Part shown: in pieces, positions 10,796 to 23,805 of the stretch | Layout: every line of letters starts with the position of its first letter | How positions within the stretch are numbered: the first letter of the stretch is position 1 | From: Phoronis australis | Taxonomy: Eukaryota; Phoronida; Phoronidae | DNA: 60,000 nucleotides | NCBI GenBank assembly: GCA_002633005.1 | Contig: NMRA01000102.1 | Span: 790,345-850,344, forward strand | Direction: 5' to 3' | Notes under the pieces: model-generated | What the model was told of the DNA's origin: nothing | What the model saw: only the letters and a program-made list of their open reading frames with translations | The model's database searches: none | Translations under genes and position numbers: made by a program

Positions 10796-13700
10796 TTATC
10801 TCCCAGACTTCAAAGGAACCTGGCAGAATGGATTGTCTTAACTTCTGTTGTAGTTGGGCTATTTTAGCGATTCACAAACTAGACATGATCAGTATTTTAC
10901 AATGAATTCAGAAATGCTATTTGTTTATGTTCAAATATGTTATAACTTAACTTTCATTTTTAGCAGCACAGCCCAGTTAGGCTAGATAGGATCTGATCGG
11001 AGATTAGAGCCATTATCGAACAAAAGAGAGAGCCGGGCCTCCAACCATAAATGCCAGATATGGAGTTAATCAGTTGTGTAAGATATTGGCTACAGGGGTG
11101 ATCTTCCCAACTTCTTGTTGGGCTATAGAATCGAACAAATTGGGAGCAACGGGAAAACGCCGTAATGATAACATGACTCTGGAAACAATTTAGTCAAAGT
11201 AATTTGAACATATAATATCCATGAAAATTTTTCGAGGTTCGCCATTGTGAGGAAGTTACGTGAAATCGCCGTACGCCTGCCTGTTGACGAACAAAAAGTC
11301 CAATTAAGGGGCACACGTCTTACAAATTCCACCTAATATCTTCCCACGATAGGCCAGTCTCGCGCTAGCCCTTGCCTACATGTAACTCACCTGACGTCAG
11401 TTCAAATAGGCCTACTTTGTGGTTATATCACGTGCGGTGATAAGTTAACAGTAACCAAAAACGCCATGATTTTACAGAAAATTCATCTCAAGCACTATCT
11501 ATTATTTTAATATAAGAAACTTCTGATTGAATCAACTTATATGAACATCAAAATTATTCAATTAATAACCACTGAAACAAAGTATACACTAAACATCAGC
11601 ATGGCATGTGCAGACTGTATATTAAGTCTAAATATCAATGAATAATGTACAATAATATGCGTTTTAAAACCCCTTTTAATATTATACATCACTTGTTTAC
11701 GTTGACATTAATTACAACGCAAACAGCAGCAACAAGTCATTGGCCTGCTCCACAACATTAGAAATGAACCTGAAGGTTTTACATCAAAAAGAAATGAGCC
11801 TGCGGGAGTCACAACAAAGTATGACATGAAATATTAAGCCTAGCAATTGCTTCAAGAAACTCAACTACAGGTAATGTTTTTAAAAATACCAGAGGAATTG
11901 AAGAGCATGGCAGAATCCCCATTCAGAACAATATTAAGTGGCGCTTGGGGATGTTCCGCCTACACCTCAGTGCAAAATATGAACAAAATCTGCAGCCTCC
12001 CTTTTGAGATGACATGCCAACGATGTGGTAAAACATACACACATTACCTATGTGAGTACTATGTCTCCCACATCATGCCGTGGGGGACAAAAATCACACC
12101 AACAACATTGTGTGACGTACAGACAGACGGTTGTGAGTTTGGACTCAAAACTGTAAAGTTAAAAAAGAATGAATGAAAAAATTACACAGCTTTCATTTAC
12201 AAAACTGGAGCAACATTTAAATGACGATGTTTATATATCACTTCTCTATCATACAGCTCAAAACTAGAACCAAGCAAACAGCAAGGCACTGCCGCAACTG
12301 ACAGTGGAATATATCGTGCCTGCATTTTGAGAACCAGTTTTCTCCGCTGAACAAACGGTATCAAATTGGTTCTCAAAAATCGGCATGTTATATAGGAAGT
12401 ATTGGAGGGGATGCAGCAGTTAACCCAATGACTTTGAACTGATGTTTGTACCTGGCAGTATGTCCTCGCATTGTATCATTGTTGAGTATCCTTTAAGTTA
12501 CTTACTTAAAAACATTCACGTATTTTATAATGCTTGTTTTTTCACTTCGTTGTGTCGACTTCAACCAAAGTTATCCAGCGTGTTGGACCATGGTGGATAG
12601 TTTTGTGCCCGTCTCTTGTTGTTTTCACCATCATATCGCCGGATTCTGAAACCTTAAACGGTGGCGATACTGTAATATTCCACCCTTTCCAAAAGAATAT
12701 AGTCAGTACTCCTTACTATTTTAAACTGATCCGGACAAACCCTCTCACTGGACTCTCAAAAGAAGGATGGAATTTAAACCGAAAACCGTATATCTAATAC
12801 TTTCCTACAACAATAAATAAACAAATCCAAACGTAGATCAGATCTATCACCATTTAGGGACATCATTTCCGACAATCACTAACCACTTGGGTATACTATC
12901 AGTTGACGAAAACTTGCATTCACACCCCTCATTGTCGCGTGCTCAGTTAAAAAGGTACAACAATCAGTTAACCCAATCAAATTTTTCTTGACTTCTACGA
13001 GTTTGACTCGTTTGTACGAATTCCACATCTACATATACATTAGTTTCGTAATATTTACATGGATACCTCTACAGTTGGAGATATCACAATGCCAGGTAGC
13101 CTTTACCATAACAGCAGCATACAAAGGGATCGAACACAGTTTTAAAAGGTTCTTAATCTGTAACCCGTCATCAACCCCGCATGCTCCTATTCAGTATACG
13201 CTAAACAACATTATTGAATTTGAAGACCTCCTCACTAATAGCACAATAACATCAAGATATTCGCATGAAATATACATGCACCGTTCATCATCTATACTCA
13301 TAATATAATTTTCTGGATCGCCAGACATATTTCAGGTATTAAGACAGATTGAGCAATTGTGAGACGTCTTGCATTAACTTAATCATGCTTTTTAGAAAAG
13401 TGTTAAAGACTATTCAAGAAGCTATAAAACAGCATTCCGCCCAGAAGCGAATTTTCGATTCAGGGTTTGCAAAGACAGACCCTTGGCCAAGGTAAAAATT
13501 GTTGGGGAAGTGCAAACCAATTCGACTTCCCAAACGTTTACCAAAACAGAATGTCGTAAACATGCTCGAAGATTTTTCAACCGGAGGATTATGAAAGACG
13601 GGCATCCCACGGAGTTAAGTGGTACCCCAAGGAATTTTCCTAACTTGTAGTTCGGTTCATTCCTGAGGTAGCTAGTACGGTTTACGAGTTACATGTAAAT

Positions 13701-15059
13701 CTGAATTTATTAAAAATCGGCTCAAAACTATTGCCAGTACCTTAATTCGTACTCAGTCATAACGTACCCCCGACAGTCTGTTCAACACAAGCGAGTTTCT
13801 TGCAAAAAACTCCTAGAAACGGTCATCATGAGTAGTACAGTTTTTGTTATACTATGGAAAAAGTATCGACATTTTATTGTTACAAAACCATCGGAAATAT
13901 TATTTTTGCGTAATTTACAAAAAGTGGTCTGAAAGTTTTTTCAAACTTCCACCGTTTAGATGGTTGTCTTGTTTGGGCCGAACATCTTGATACATGTACA
14001 TACTGTATTATTTCCATCTGCGAAGAGTATATCCACCACAAAGCCATTGGCTGCCACTGATAAAGGGAAAGAATTTCGAACCCAGCCGGTGTCAAAAAGT
14101 TAAAATAAATTAGTGAACTTTTACTAATCAAACAATAAAAGGGACTGACAGCGAAATTCACTTCCTCTGCTCTTATATTTATGAATCACCGTGTATTAAA
14201 TTCTGTCCACCAAATCTCAGTGGGATTAACCGGAAGTCAATTTCGGACTCTTATTACTCAAGAGAGGGCGCCTATATGAAAAATAGCCTATTTTCATCCA
14301 TGCTATCTATCAAATTCTCAAGTTTTCTCTATGTACATACCATTTCGAGAGAAAATAAAAACAAAAAATAGTTACTGAAGTCTGCTTTATCCATTGCCAG
14401 AGAGGGGCTTCCTTGAGAAATATAGTATAGCAGTCCCAATGTTTTTTCTTTTAATTTAAAAATGCAATTAATATACTCTGCAAAAGCTGCGTTTTCCAAA
14501 TTTTCTCAACCTTTTCACACTCCTTGTACAAATGATAAGTGCACTTTTCAAGTGTGCTTAGACGATCTACGCGGTAAAAATGACACTGTCAGATACAAAC
14601 ATTATTTCTTATACTTAGAACAAGATGGGGACTACTCCTGAATACAGTGTAACTACAAAATCCAGAAATACAAAGTTTCTTCTTGCACACTGCCGGGCGG
14701 ATTTGCATTCCTCTCCAATATTCCGAAAATAACTAGACATTCATGCTTAGTGTTGATTGATGTTAAGCGTAAACCTGAAATTGTTTTCAAAATTTTTATC
14801 ATGTTTTGGTGGCATGACTGATTAACCGATTAAACCTTTTGCCGAGTCCCAAAATGATTTCGGCCAGTTGGGGGCACAATTATGAAAAAACGCGCTTTTC
14901 TAATTGTCGAAACCGGCTTGAAAATGCAGTAACCTGATAATTATAATTGCTAACGTTTGCGGGTTTTGTGGTTGGAGGAGGAAAGCTTTTTTTAGAGCAC
15001 TTTAGGCTCACCTGAACTGATATTTATCTTACGGGCAAAGTGATATGGAAAATGTGAAC
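10796..15059. other. Gene-free stretch with weak ORFs
   Basis: Moderately A+T-rich sequence with no convincing exons. The ORF at 11847-12176 is described separately. ORFs at 12534-12797, 12988-13308 and 13880-14161 lack recognisable motifs and splice support. A short inverted pair (GAGAACCAGTTTTC and AAATTGGTTCTCA) lies near 12,330-12,380. Confidence 0.45.
11847..12176 (+). other. Unassigned ORF with CQRCGKTYTHYLC cluster, possible LINE relic
   Basis: A 109-codon frame contains Cys-x2-Cys-x6-His-x2-Cys followed by an aromatic, basic tail. The arrangement recalls the Cys/His cluster at the C-terminus of some LINE reverse-transcriptase proteins, but the spacing is not exact and no polymerase motifs are visible upstream. 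Treat as hypothetical. Confidence 0.22.
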
Positions 15060-15069
15060 TTTAGAATAT

Positions 15070-15258
15070 AATTGCAAGCGTTCTAATACACGTTGTACTA
15101 GATATACTCAGGTGGACCTATTGCACTGCTCACATAGAACCATTTGTATGCTTTATTAGTACACACTCCAGGGTCTACCAGTGTGCCCCACCGGGTCTCG
15201 AACCCACGACCTTCACCATAGGAAGCGGACCCTCACCCCACTAGGCCACACGGCCTCC
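15070..15258 (-). mobile_element. tRNA-derived SINE (minus strand)
   Basis: Read on the minus strand, a tRNA-like head contains an A-box-like TGGCCTAGTGGG and a B-box GGTTCGAGACC at tRNA spacing. A body with AATGGTTCTATGTGAGCAG and CACCTGAGTATATCTAGTAC follows and ends in an AT-rich tail. The body and tail match the SINE at 28,099-28,325 (shared AATGGTTC, CACCTGAG, TACAACG words), so both belong to one family. It does not fold as a clean tRNA and has non-tRNA 3' sequence. Confidence 0.75.
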
Positions 15259-18200
15259 TCAGGTGTCACCCTCGTCCTATAATGTAAACAAAAGAAAGTC
15301 CAACTCGGAGGCAGTCCGAACTCTGTAAAAATAGTTAGTGGGGTAGCGTAGTATTCCAATATACTCTAAAATGCGCTTGGAAAATGTGAACTACGTAGTT
15401 CTTTGAGCGTATGCGCGCATGAATATACTTGCCGGTGGAGAATTTGAAAACTAGGCTGGGATGAAAGAATTTATATTTCGTCTGTGTTTCAAAAAAAGCA
15501 AATCTAACGATTTGTTCTTGAAATTGTTGCAAAATTGAAAGTGAGTAACTCTCGCGTGAGCCTCCCGAAAAGCAGATTCACTACGATCTGTTTTTCACGA
15601 GTTTTCGAGTTCCAGGCCTCCGACGTCTATAAAAAAGTTACGTGAGTACTCTTACGCGGCAATTGCAGCTCAGGGCCCACTGACTATCAATGCAAGTCTA
15701 AACTAAGTTCAATGAAAAATTCGTCGTGTAAGAATTTAAGCCGGTCAGTGGAGAGCGAAAATGTCTGAAATACCATTATATGCCGCTGCCGGAAAATTCC
15801 ACACGTTAAGTTCATGGAATTTACAATGCATACTTGCCTATAAACAACTAGGTCAAGCTAAACAATCTGAGGACACGCTCTGTGTAATATTTCATTGCGG
15901 AGAACATCAGGAGTTTTTGTGCTGTCGAATTGACCTTTGATGTTGACCCGGATGCTGAATGTATGTAACTTGACTTTGCGAAGTCGATAAATGGACTTAA
16001 ATCTATCTGTAACCAAACACCTGTTTAAGTTTATATGTTGTTTAGCGGCAGTGGAGATAACGGAAATATGACCCGCATATCAATAAATGCAGTTTGCGTG
16101 CGAGGATTCTGTTCTGAAAACAATTTAATCTTGTAATGTATAAGTTCATACCCTGTTGAAAATTTTTCAACACGGGTTACGTACATGTATACAATACTGT
16201 TTGAAACTTCGGTGGCCCAGAAAACACTTTTGTTGAAAGATTATGGCGTCTTCAATCACTTGGCGTTGGTATTTGAAATTAGTGATGTATTTTTCATTTC
16301 TGGAGGGTGTTTGCAGCAGAGATAACATTTGACTTAAATGATCGATTCTGCTTTTCACATTTTCCTTTCCATTGTATTGTAATTGTCATCCTGGTTTCAT
16401 ATCTCGGGAAACCCAAATATTCTGCCATTTCTCCAAGGTGACGGCCCCTAATGACCTGGTCATTTATAGGGCTGAATTTTTATTTGCCTGATATTTGTTC
16501 TCAATATATCGTGTGTTTACGGTCGAGTCGGAGTTGGGATCATATTCACTAAGTAAATATATTTCTGGACACCATTGTGTGTGTGTGATAAGGCCGAGAC
16601 TAATCGATTGATTGACTTTAAATCTGCAGCGGGGTTTTGTAGGCGCAGCCGGCGCCTGTGCTAGTTGGAAGTACAGTGGAGTAAAACAGCAACCGGATTT
16701 GTCATTTATATAAAACGTGACAATTTCTTTGGGTTTTTTTGGGTACATCATTTGTCTGCCAAGTAGGAGCCCACAAACGATCACTCGGTGTAAGCGAAAG
16801 TTTAACTTGTACGTCTCTAAACTTGAACATTTCGTTAAGTATATATTACTATACAAAGTGATGGTCTTTCTTTACATGCATTTGAAAAAAAGCATTTCGA
16901 GTGTGGCCTGCAATTTACCACCAGACAAACAGATTAAAGATGCATAGTCTCAAATTGTGAATATGCAAATGAAGTACTAATTTACAAACAACCCGGGGTC
17001 CTCCACTGTGACAGAAACCATCCGAGAACCAGTTACCATTACAATCTCGCGAAAGTCTCGTTTTGCGAGACTATTTTTATATAAATGAGTATGGTAAAAT
17101 TTCATGAAGGTGGACCGAGATTCACTGCCGGCCAAGAGATCAAATAGGCATGTAACCTGGTTTATTTTGAACCTCACGTCTTTCGTGCGTGGCGGCAGAT
17201 CAGATTCCGACTACAGGTGCACAGACAGTGAACTGGCGGTATATTTGCACTCACTTCTCGTCCACATTTCATAAGACGACATGGGATTGCCTGGGAAACT
17301 TCCCAAAGCATGGTCGTTACCCTAGTGAAACAAGCCGTGGTTTTTATTATTACAAGGTTTTTGTGTGTGTGTTCACACTTATGTATCAGTTGTGGTGGTT
17401 TATTTATTTTTTTTTTGAAATCGCCATTTATTTGCAAATTGTTTCTTTTCCGGATTATGCTTGTACGCACATTTCTCCAGGGAGTCACTAGGTTGCGCTT
17501 AATATATATTTTTATGGTTTCAGAGAGGCATAGCGTCTAACCTGCTTTCCGCAACCGCAATGGAAAATTCGCCAGCCTTGCTCAGTTGACATAAGATGTA
17601 ATTTCAAATTTCTAGAAAGTAAGTCATGAAATAAAACGAGTTCGCCAAAGTTTCAAAACATACGTATTACTTCATCCGGCTTATAAGAAACATCCGGTGC
17701 CCTTTGCACAAATGAAACGTCAATTTCGAGTAAAGCTCATGTTCAATACTTGTAGTGCGACAAATTGTCTGCCCCAGTCACTTCTGAGTTGGTCTTCAGT
17801 ACATTTACAGGGTTAAGACACAGTTTGGGGAAAAACCGCAAAGCTGTCTCTATTTTACATTGAATACTTCACAAACGTTTGAATTACTGCTTCTGTAGCG
17901 TTAGACAGGCATAATAGCGAGTGCCATCAAATTTCCAATTTTTGGTTCAATACAGGAAAATGACGTCACGCAAACCACGAGCATAAGCATAAACGCAAGT
18001 GAGTGAAGAGGCGTTTCTTAATTTGTAGTAAAATGGTTAATTTGAATTCATCAACGAAAGAACCTTTCGTCTTAACGCACCAGGCTCCGAGAATCAACGA
18101 AACTCTTCATAATCCCGCAACACTATCGCCATCTAGCAATAAGCACCAGGGCATTCGTGATCTTGAAACGGCTGTCATCTGAGAAGGTCAATATACAGAC

Positions 18201-20800
18201 CCTGACTTTCGTGTTGTAAAGCAGCTCGGCTTAAAATAGCTCAAAGACTAATTTAGTCAGTGACCTTGAACGTTGAATGCGAATGATTTTCATAATTCAG
18301 AGCAATCACCAGAAAGGTCAATTTGAAACATTTAAGAAGAAATTTTAACCGTGTAACTGTTGTGTGTGTTCAAGCAAAAACAATTTTAGGTACACAAAAC
18401 CGAGAAAAATTACTAATAGCGCTCCGTACCACCAAAGTATTGCGTCTTCAAAGGCATTCCACGTTTTTGCCAGACTTGTCTCTGTTTACGAAGCTGTAAC
18501 GGATAAAGTAGGAAAAACCTCAATATTAAATACTGTAATTCAAAAATATTTCAACGCTATATACATGTAAATGTTTTGTTGAAACCTGTCATGAAATACC
18601 GTGATACATGTATATTCATGATACATTTTACTTAACAAGTTGATTTTGATGGTATTATTGATATTATTACTTTATTAACACATTGTTTATGTTTGCAGTA
18701 TACGTAACTTGTTGTGACTTTCAGCCGAGTCAATCGCCCATCCGGTGCATACACACCTGTTTTGATGAACTCTGTAGTAAATTTGATTGCGTGCAGGTTA
18801 TTCCAGAATCGTTGCCTTGAGGCAGCTGACCATTACCATATATGGCAAACACAACAGAGCAGTGATTGCTGTGAAAGCTCCTAGAGTTGTTTACTGTTAT
18901 TTCCTGTAGAACCTTGAATCATGAAGTTTAGTACAGGCAACACACACATTAGTAACTTGTATACAAACCTTTCACTTGTCTAATAAAGACTGTCCCCACG
19001 TTGCTGCTCTCAGTTACTGTTACCATTAACGGATCGAGACACATCACACAACACAACTCTGCTGCTACGTAAAGCTCTATCCTCAAGTTATATTACAAAA
19101 TTCTTTAACTTTAAAGAAAAAGCTTCATAGCAAGATCTGAGAAATCAGGTGGCATTTGTATTAAATTCGCATAAACGATTCCCTTTCCATCACTACGCTG
19201 CGCTGTGACTCGCTCTTTCTCAACAACTACGGCAACCATTTGTTCAGCTCAATTTTACCGTCTGATACAGCGCTACCTACAAGTATACAGCGCTACCTTT
19301 CGTAGCACTGTGAGAGTATGAGGGAGCCCTGTACCTGAGCTTTATGTCGGCTCTACCACGCAGTTTTCTTGAGACTCGCATGTCATCCAATCCCGCCTGG
19401 AATTCAGGCGGATGTTTTTCTCCCACCAAGTTGAACAGTCTGGAAATTTCAAGAAGTGTTGAAATTGAGGTAGGGCAGTGTATGCAAAGCTTGGCGTAAT
19501 ACAATTCACTGGCATGTATTACGTAATCACGCACACATTACTCAATTTTGTGTACTAAAGACTTACATGTACATGTAATTTTAGAGGCTTCGATTCCTGA
19601 AAGCGAGTAGCATTCTTAAGACGAAGAAAGTATTTACAGGTACTAACTGATTTTCGTAGCTAAGGCCTGGTTTATGAGAAAGACGCGTAGGCGGTGAGAC
19701 AAGTCTCATACCGTTCAATGTTGTAAGTATACTTTGGGGGGGCAACCTAAATTTTTCTATGGGACTAGAAAATACGATTATAATTCAATTTCCCAAAAGT
19801 TCCCACGTCTTCACTAGCATATTTTCTTAAAAATCGGGATTCTTGTTGCAAGAAATATTATGCACATTCCTGCCACTTGATGGCGTTTTTCTATTAAATT
19901 GACCAGTCAGAGAGCCAGATTATATTGTTGTGCTTAGTAACTTAAATACATGTATGACAGCTCCCATGAAGGGTGATGCTTGTATAATTCAAAGTTTATC
20001 AAACAGCGTTAAATTGTGGTAACCGGAACTTGAAGAAGCTTAGAGAAGCATCCTTACGGAAACTGATGGACTGTGGAACACGTTTGTGCAGAAAAGCAGC
20101 TGCTTTGCCCAACTGGCTTATAACAAAACATGTCCTGCGATACTGCTATAGAAGACAATAATCGTCAGAAGAAAAATTGAAAAGGCATAGAAACTCATAG
20201 CAACGTTTCAACTGAAGACCCGCTGAGCAGCAGTAGTAATGCTTAAGATTCCGAAAGCAGTGTTCTCCACAACAAAAATTCCAAACTCGACGCAAATATT
20301 TTTTCTAGTATTAACCACTGTTCATTCCCTAACAAAATGGTCACTGTGTATTTATATACGTTTATAAGTGTACACTGAGCTGGTGTGACCTTCTTTTTGA
20401 CTTTCCTACCAATTCTTCACCATAAGTCCTCCAAAGCATTTATGACAGACTCAGCAAATCAACCTAAAGGTTATAAGTTCCTTTAATAATAAAAATGTCA
20501 ATTCTAGTATCAATTCTACATATTAAATACTACTAATGATGTGACCTAGTATTTAGTGACTCACGTGTTATCCAAGATTTCCCAAGAATCTGAAACATCA
20601 AATTAATTTGAACAACATTGGAACAGTGTGACACATCAGTGCATTTGAGAGCAGGAAAATTATATTATGGACCACATTTAAAAATAAAATGAAGTAACAA
20701 CTTTCTAGCTTTAAAAAACAAGCATGTGTTCTTGAATGGTACATCTTAGTGTTTTCCAAGAGTGTCCAGTATAATGATCAGTTTGTTTTAGCTTGTTCAG
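15259..20800. other. Gene-free stretch
   Basis: Short ORFs on both strands (16464-16856, 17174-17491, 18364-18570, 19277-19534) show no domain, signal peptide or coding-like conservation that I recognise. Near 19,266-19,300 the phrase TACAGCGCTACCT occurs twice in close succession. No tRNA, SINE head or transposase-like frame was recognised. Confidence 0.4.
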
Positions 20801-20810
20801 CCTCTAGGCT

Positions 20811-20856
20811 GCCAAGGCCTTCGACAGTACAGGTGTCTCAACCGGCCTAGAGGAGA
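20811..20856. repeat. Short inverted repeat CCTCTAGGC / GCCTAGAGG
   Basis: CCTCTAGGC and, about 30 bases on, GGCCTAGAGG form a perfect 9-base inverted pair just left of the (AT)n tract. It could be a small hairpin or the remnant of a TE end. Confidence 0.45.
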
Positions 20857-20877
20857 TAGTGACCATGCCATCGTCCC

Positions 20878-20878
20878 T

Positions 20879-20945
<67 letters not shown>
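20878..20945. repeat. (AT)n microsatellite
   Basis: About 65 bases of uninterrupted alternating AT, followed by a short variant ATAAAATATATATA. The Tyr/Ile-repeat reading frames over it on both strands are artefacts. Confidence 0.98.
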
Positions 20946-20952
<7 letters not shown>

Positions 20953-21165
20953 TATACTTTTTGGCAAATTATGCATCACACTGCCTAAACCACCAAAGTC
21001 ATGTTGCTATAAGTTTAAAAGCACTGTTTGCGCACAAAATGGATGCCCTAGGAGACCATTGATGTTTCTGTTTCTTCCCAGTTTAAACATATGCTCTTGC
21101 AATCCTCTTTTTGGAACTGACCGTCGTTCAGTTGCCCAAATCGACACTCCTTGCCTCAGGAGCAA

Positions 21166-22588
21166 GTAGTTTTCGTGGCACGTTTGAGCGACGCCTTGAT
21201 CAAAGGTCATAGGTCAGAAATTAAAGGTCAAATGTAACGTGTGATGGGTGCCACCGAAAGGGACGTCATCTGCCAACCGGTATGGAAGTGACATTGAAGT
21301 CACACCTTAATTGGACCTGTTAGAGAGGGACCTTGATCCAAGGTCAAGGTCATGCGTGTAACTGGACTTCGTCGATAAACCATAACGAAGACGTGGTCGG
21401 ACGTCATCAGGTAGGTTAGGACGGGCGTGGGACCGTCCACCACCCAGTTGTTTGTAAAATTAAACTGATCGAGAGCGGAAAGAAAATAGGGGTTATGCTG
21501 CGTACTGAATAAGAATAAACATGTTTATTACCTCATTTTGCATGCACCACGTGTCGTCGTTGTGTTATCCCCTTTGTTCTCTCTCATCTTTCAACATAAC
21601 CCGTGAAGGACGACAAGGGTATATTGTAACCACCTAACTAAACAAGAGATGTCGCGTATACCTAACCCAGGTACATGTACCGACGGTACTAAACTAATAA
21701 CAAGATATTGTGACCAAATAAAATAGAACTTGAACTTAATATTTTTAAACGTGTATTAATAACAAAGTACATTTGGAGAACATTTCAAAAATCACCAAGA
21801 TTTTCAGAAACAGTTATCCGTACAGTTTGTAAAATTTAAAATGTCTAATCGGATTTTCCTATGTCTACAGAAGAGATTCACGAGCCAGACTGGACACGCT
21901 TCATATTACTTGCGTACTGGATTATTTATATACGTTTTTCTTATATAATTCTTTCATAAAGTCTGGGCTGACTCTTATCTTACTTTATGCTGGGTCAATT
22001 AAGTATAATTTGAATAAGTATAATTCGAACCAGTCTGCGACTTGGACACTTTAATAAGATGCTGGATCGTTCAGTACTTTCGACGGGCATGTGCCTCTCC
22101 CGTCTACGTACTATTACGGTGCTTCAGAACGTGTACATGATAATCTCGAACGCCGGAGATATCAGTTAACTGGGTAGAGATTTGACCGAGTTTATAGAAT
22201 ACATATTATTCCTTGATCAGAGTTTGCAAATTAGCGGTAAGTTATTTTTTTCCTAACTCTTCACTGTAGAGATTTTTTAAAATTTTATTTCACTTACCGG
22301 ATGTTCAATCCTAATTCGTTCATCAGTCGTCTACATTCAATACTTTTTTAAATATCCGTTTGTTCCTTTTATTTTTTACGTTTTATTTTGTTGATAGTAT
22401 ATATTCAATATTCAACACCTTTTTTGTTTTGTTTTGTTTTGGTTAATTTTATATCTTATTTTGTAGATGATCTACTCAAGTTGTTTGTACCAACACTATA
22501 TGTAGGTGGTGAGTTTATCAAGAAAAAATTTCCGATTACGCTAATATTTTTATTTTCTTTTTTCGTAAGAAAGCATTAACACATGTCG
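21166..22588 (+). repeat. Left long terminal inverted repeat
   Basis: Reverse complement of 23,806-25,259 with frequent mismatches and small indels. It contains clustered AGGTCA half-sites near its outer end and a short open frame near its inner end (ending at 22,579) that is preserved in the other arm. Confidence 0.8.
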
Positions 22589-22663
22589 TTCACCATCATG
22601 TCCCCGACGGGGGGTACCAGAATAAAAATCAAGATTTAAGACTTCCCCTTACCCGCCAGGAAA

Positions 22664-23274
22664 GTGAAACTCAGCACCCCTGTACACATAGCACACCTAA
22701 AGGCCCTCGAAAGAAGCACTGCAATGTACCCTCTGCTACTCGTGGAATGCAAACTGTTTTCCATCCCTGCCGGACATCTTTCTATGTTACAAGAGAATTT
22801 GTTTTTAGGTCAAATTCCTAAGAGGGTTATTGTGGGTTTTTGTGATACAGACGTCCTTAATGGATCGTATGCCAAGAACCCTTTCAATGTTAAACATCGC
22901 AACATCAATTATCTCTCTTTACGTCGACGGGGTGCACGATCCTTCTAAACCACAACAACCGAAATTTGAACAATCTTCGTTCGTTAGAGCTTTCACGGCC
23001 TTGATTTCAGGAACCGGACAGGATTATGAAGACGAAGGTAATTACATATGACGTCTGGATGATTTAGGGGGCAACAAGTCGTTTGCTTTTGGTCTGAACC
23101 CTAAACCTAGCAGATCGGGGTCACTTTATTCTCATAAGACGAGGAAACCTCCGCTTGGAAGTCCATTTTTCATCGGCGCTGCCTTCTACAATAAACGTCA
23201 TTTGCTATGCTGAGTTTGAGAACATTGTGGAAAATGACAGAGCTAGAAGCGTCTTGTTTGATTTCACACCATGA
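22664..23274 (+). pseudogene. Polinton-type capsid-like gene fragment, frameshifted
   Basis: Coding similarity runs through three successive reading frames: about 22,664-22,850 (frame of the ORF opening at 22664), about 22,850-23,050 (frame of the ORF opening at 22830), and about 23,090-23,274. At least two frameshifts therefore break it. Recognisable pieces are LGQIPKRVIVGF, NPFNVKHRNINYLSL, LYVDGVHDPSKPQQPKF, then a later AEFENIVEND. These resemble, from memory of the family, a protein often annotated in invertebrate genomes as F54H12.2-like and linked to Polinton/Maverick and related virus-like elements. The exact role (major or minor capsid) is uncertain. It cannot encode an intact product. 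Confidence 0.6.
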
Positions 23275-23700
23275 GGAATTATCAGACTACTACAAATGTA
23301 CACAGCGATGACTTTGTCGGACAGGTCATTGGCGGCTGTCTTGGGAGTGATGAATTGTATAAGCTAGGAATCGTTTCACATCCGAATGCTTACGTTTGCA
23401 GCTACGATCCTAGTCACAAAACTGGAACACATTGGGTAGGCTATTTATCTGACTGAGGATGAAAAAGGAGAACATTTTGAATCGTACGACTTGCCACCGC
23501 TATCGGACCACATGCGAGACTTTGTCGATTGAAATGCAAATGGATGGACAACACAGACCAGACTATTTCAGGGACTTTCGTCGACAGTTTGTAAACAATT
23601 GAAAATTTATTTCTTATATCGGTGCCGAGGATGGAGCATGGACTTTATTGCGAAATTGTTGTATAAAGACACCAAGTCTAATGATTTGTTGACGGACTAA
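23271..23700 (+). pseudogene. Adenain-like cysteine protease fragment, frameshifted
   Basis: The ATG at 23271 overlaps the stop of the upstream capsid-like frame (ATGA). The first frame ends at 23,456 after SYDPSHKTGTHWVGYL, which holds the HW motif expected around the catalytic His. A second frame continues with EHFESYDLPPL, matching the acidic catalytic position, and stops at about 23,532. A third frame retains YFLYRCRG near the C-terminus. The Cys region reads TVCKQLK, where the usual Cys-Gly step is lost. Polinton proteases of this type are thought to mature capsid proteins. Two frameshifts and a degraded active site make this a dead copy. Confidence 0.65.
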
Positions 23701-23805
23701 TGTAATCATAATTCGTTTACATATATTCAACGTCTAAACGCCCATTGTAACTAATGGTATTACGCAAGAGAGATTAACAAATATTGAAATTGAAATATTG
23801 ATAGC

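Noticed and set aside
17174-17491. Overlapping ORFs on both strands
   Set aside because: Neither frame has a domain or splice context; mutual shadows.
20797-21062. Tyr/Ile-repeat ORFs on both strands
   Set aside because: They are direct translations of the (AT)n microsatellite.
21130-21166. Target-site duplication at the Polinton-like element's outer ends
   Set aside because: No convincing 6-base match between the left flank and the sequence after 25,259; ends are too eroded or misplaced to call.
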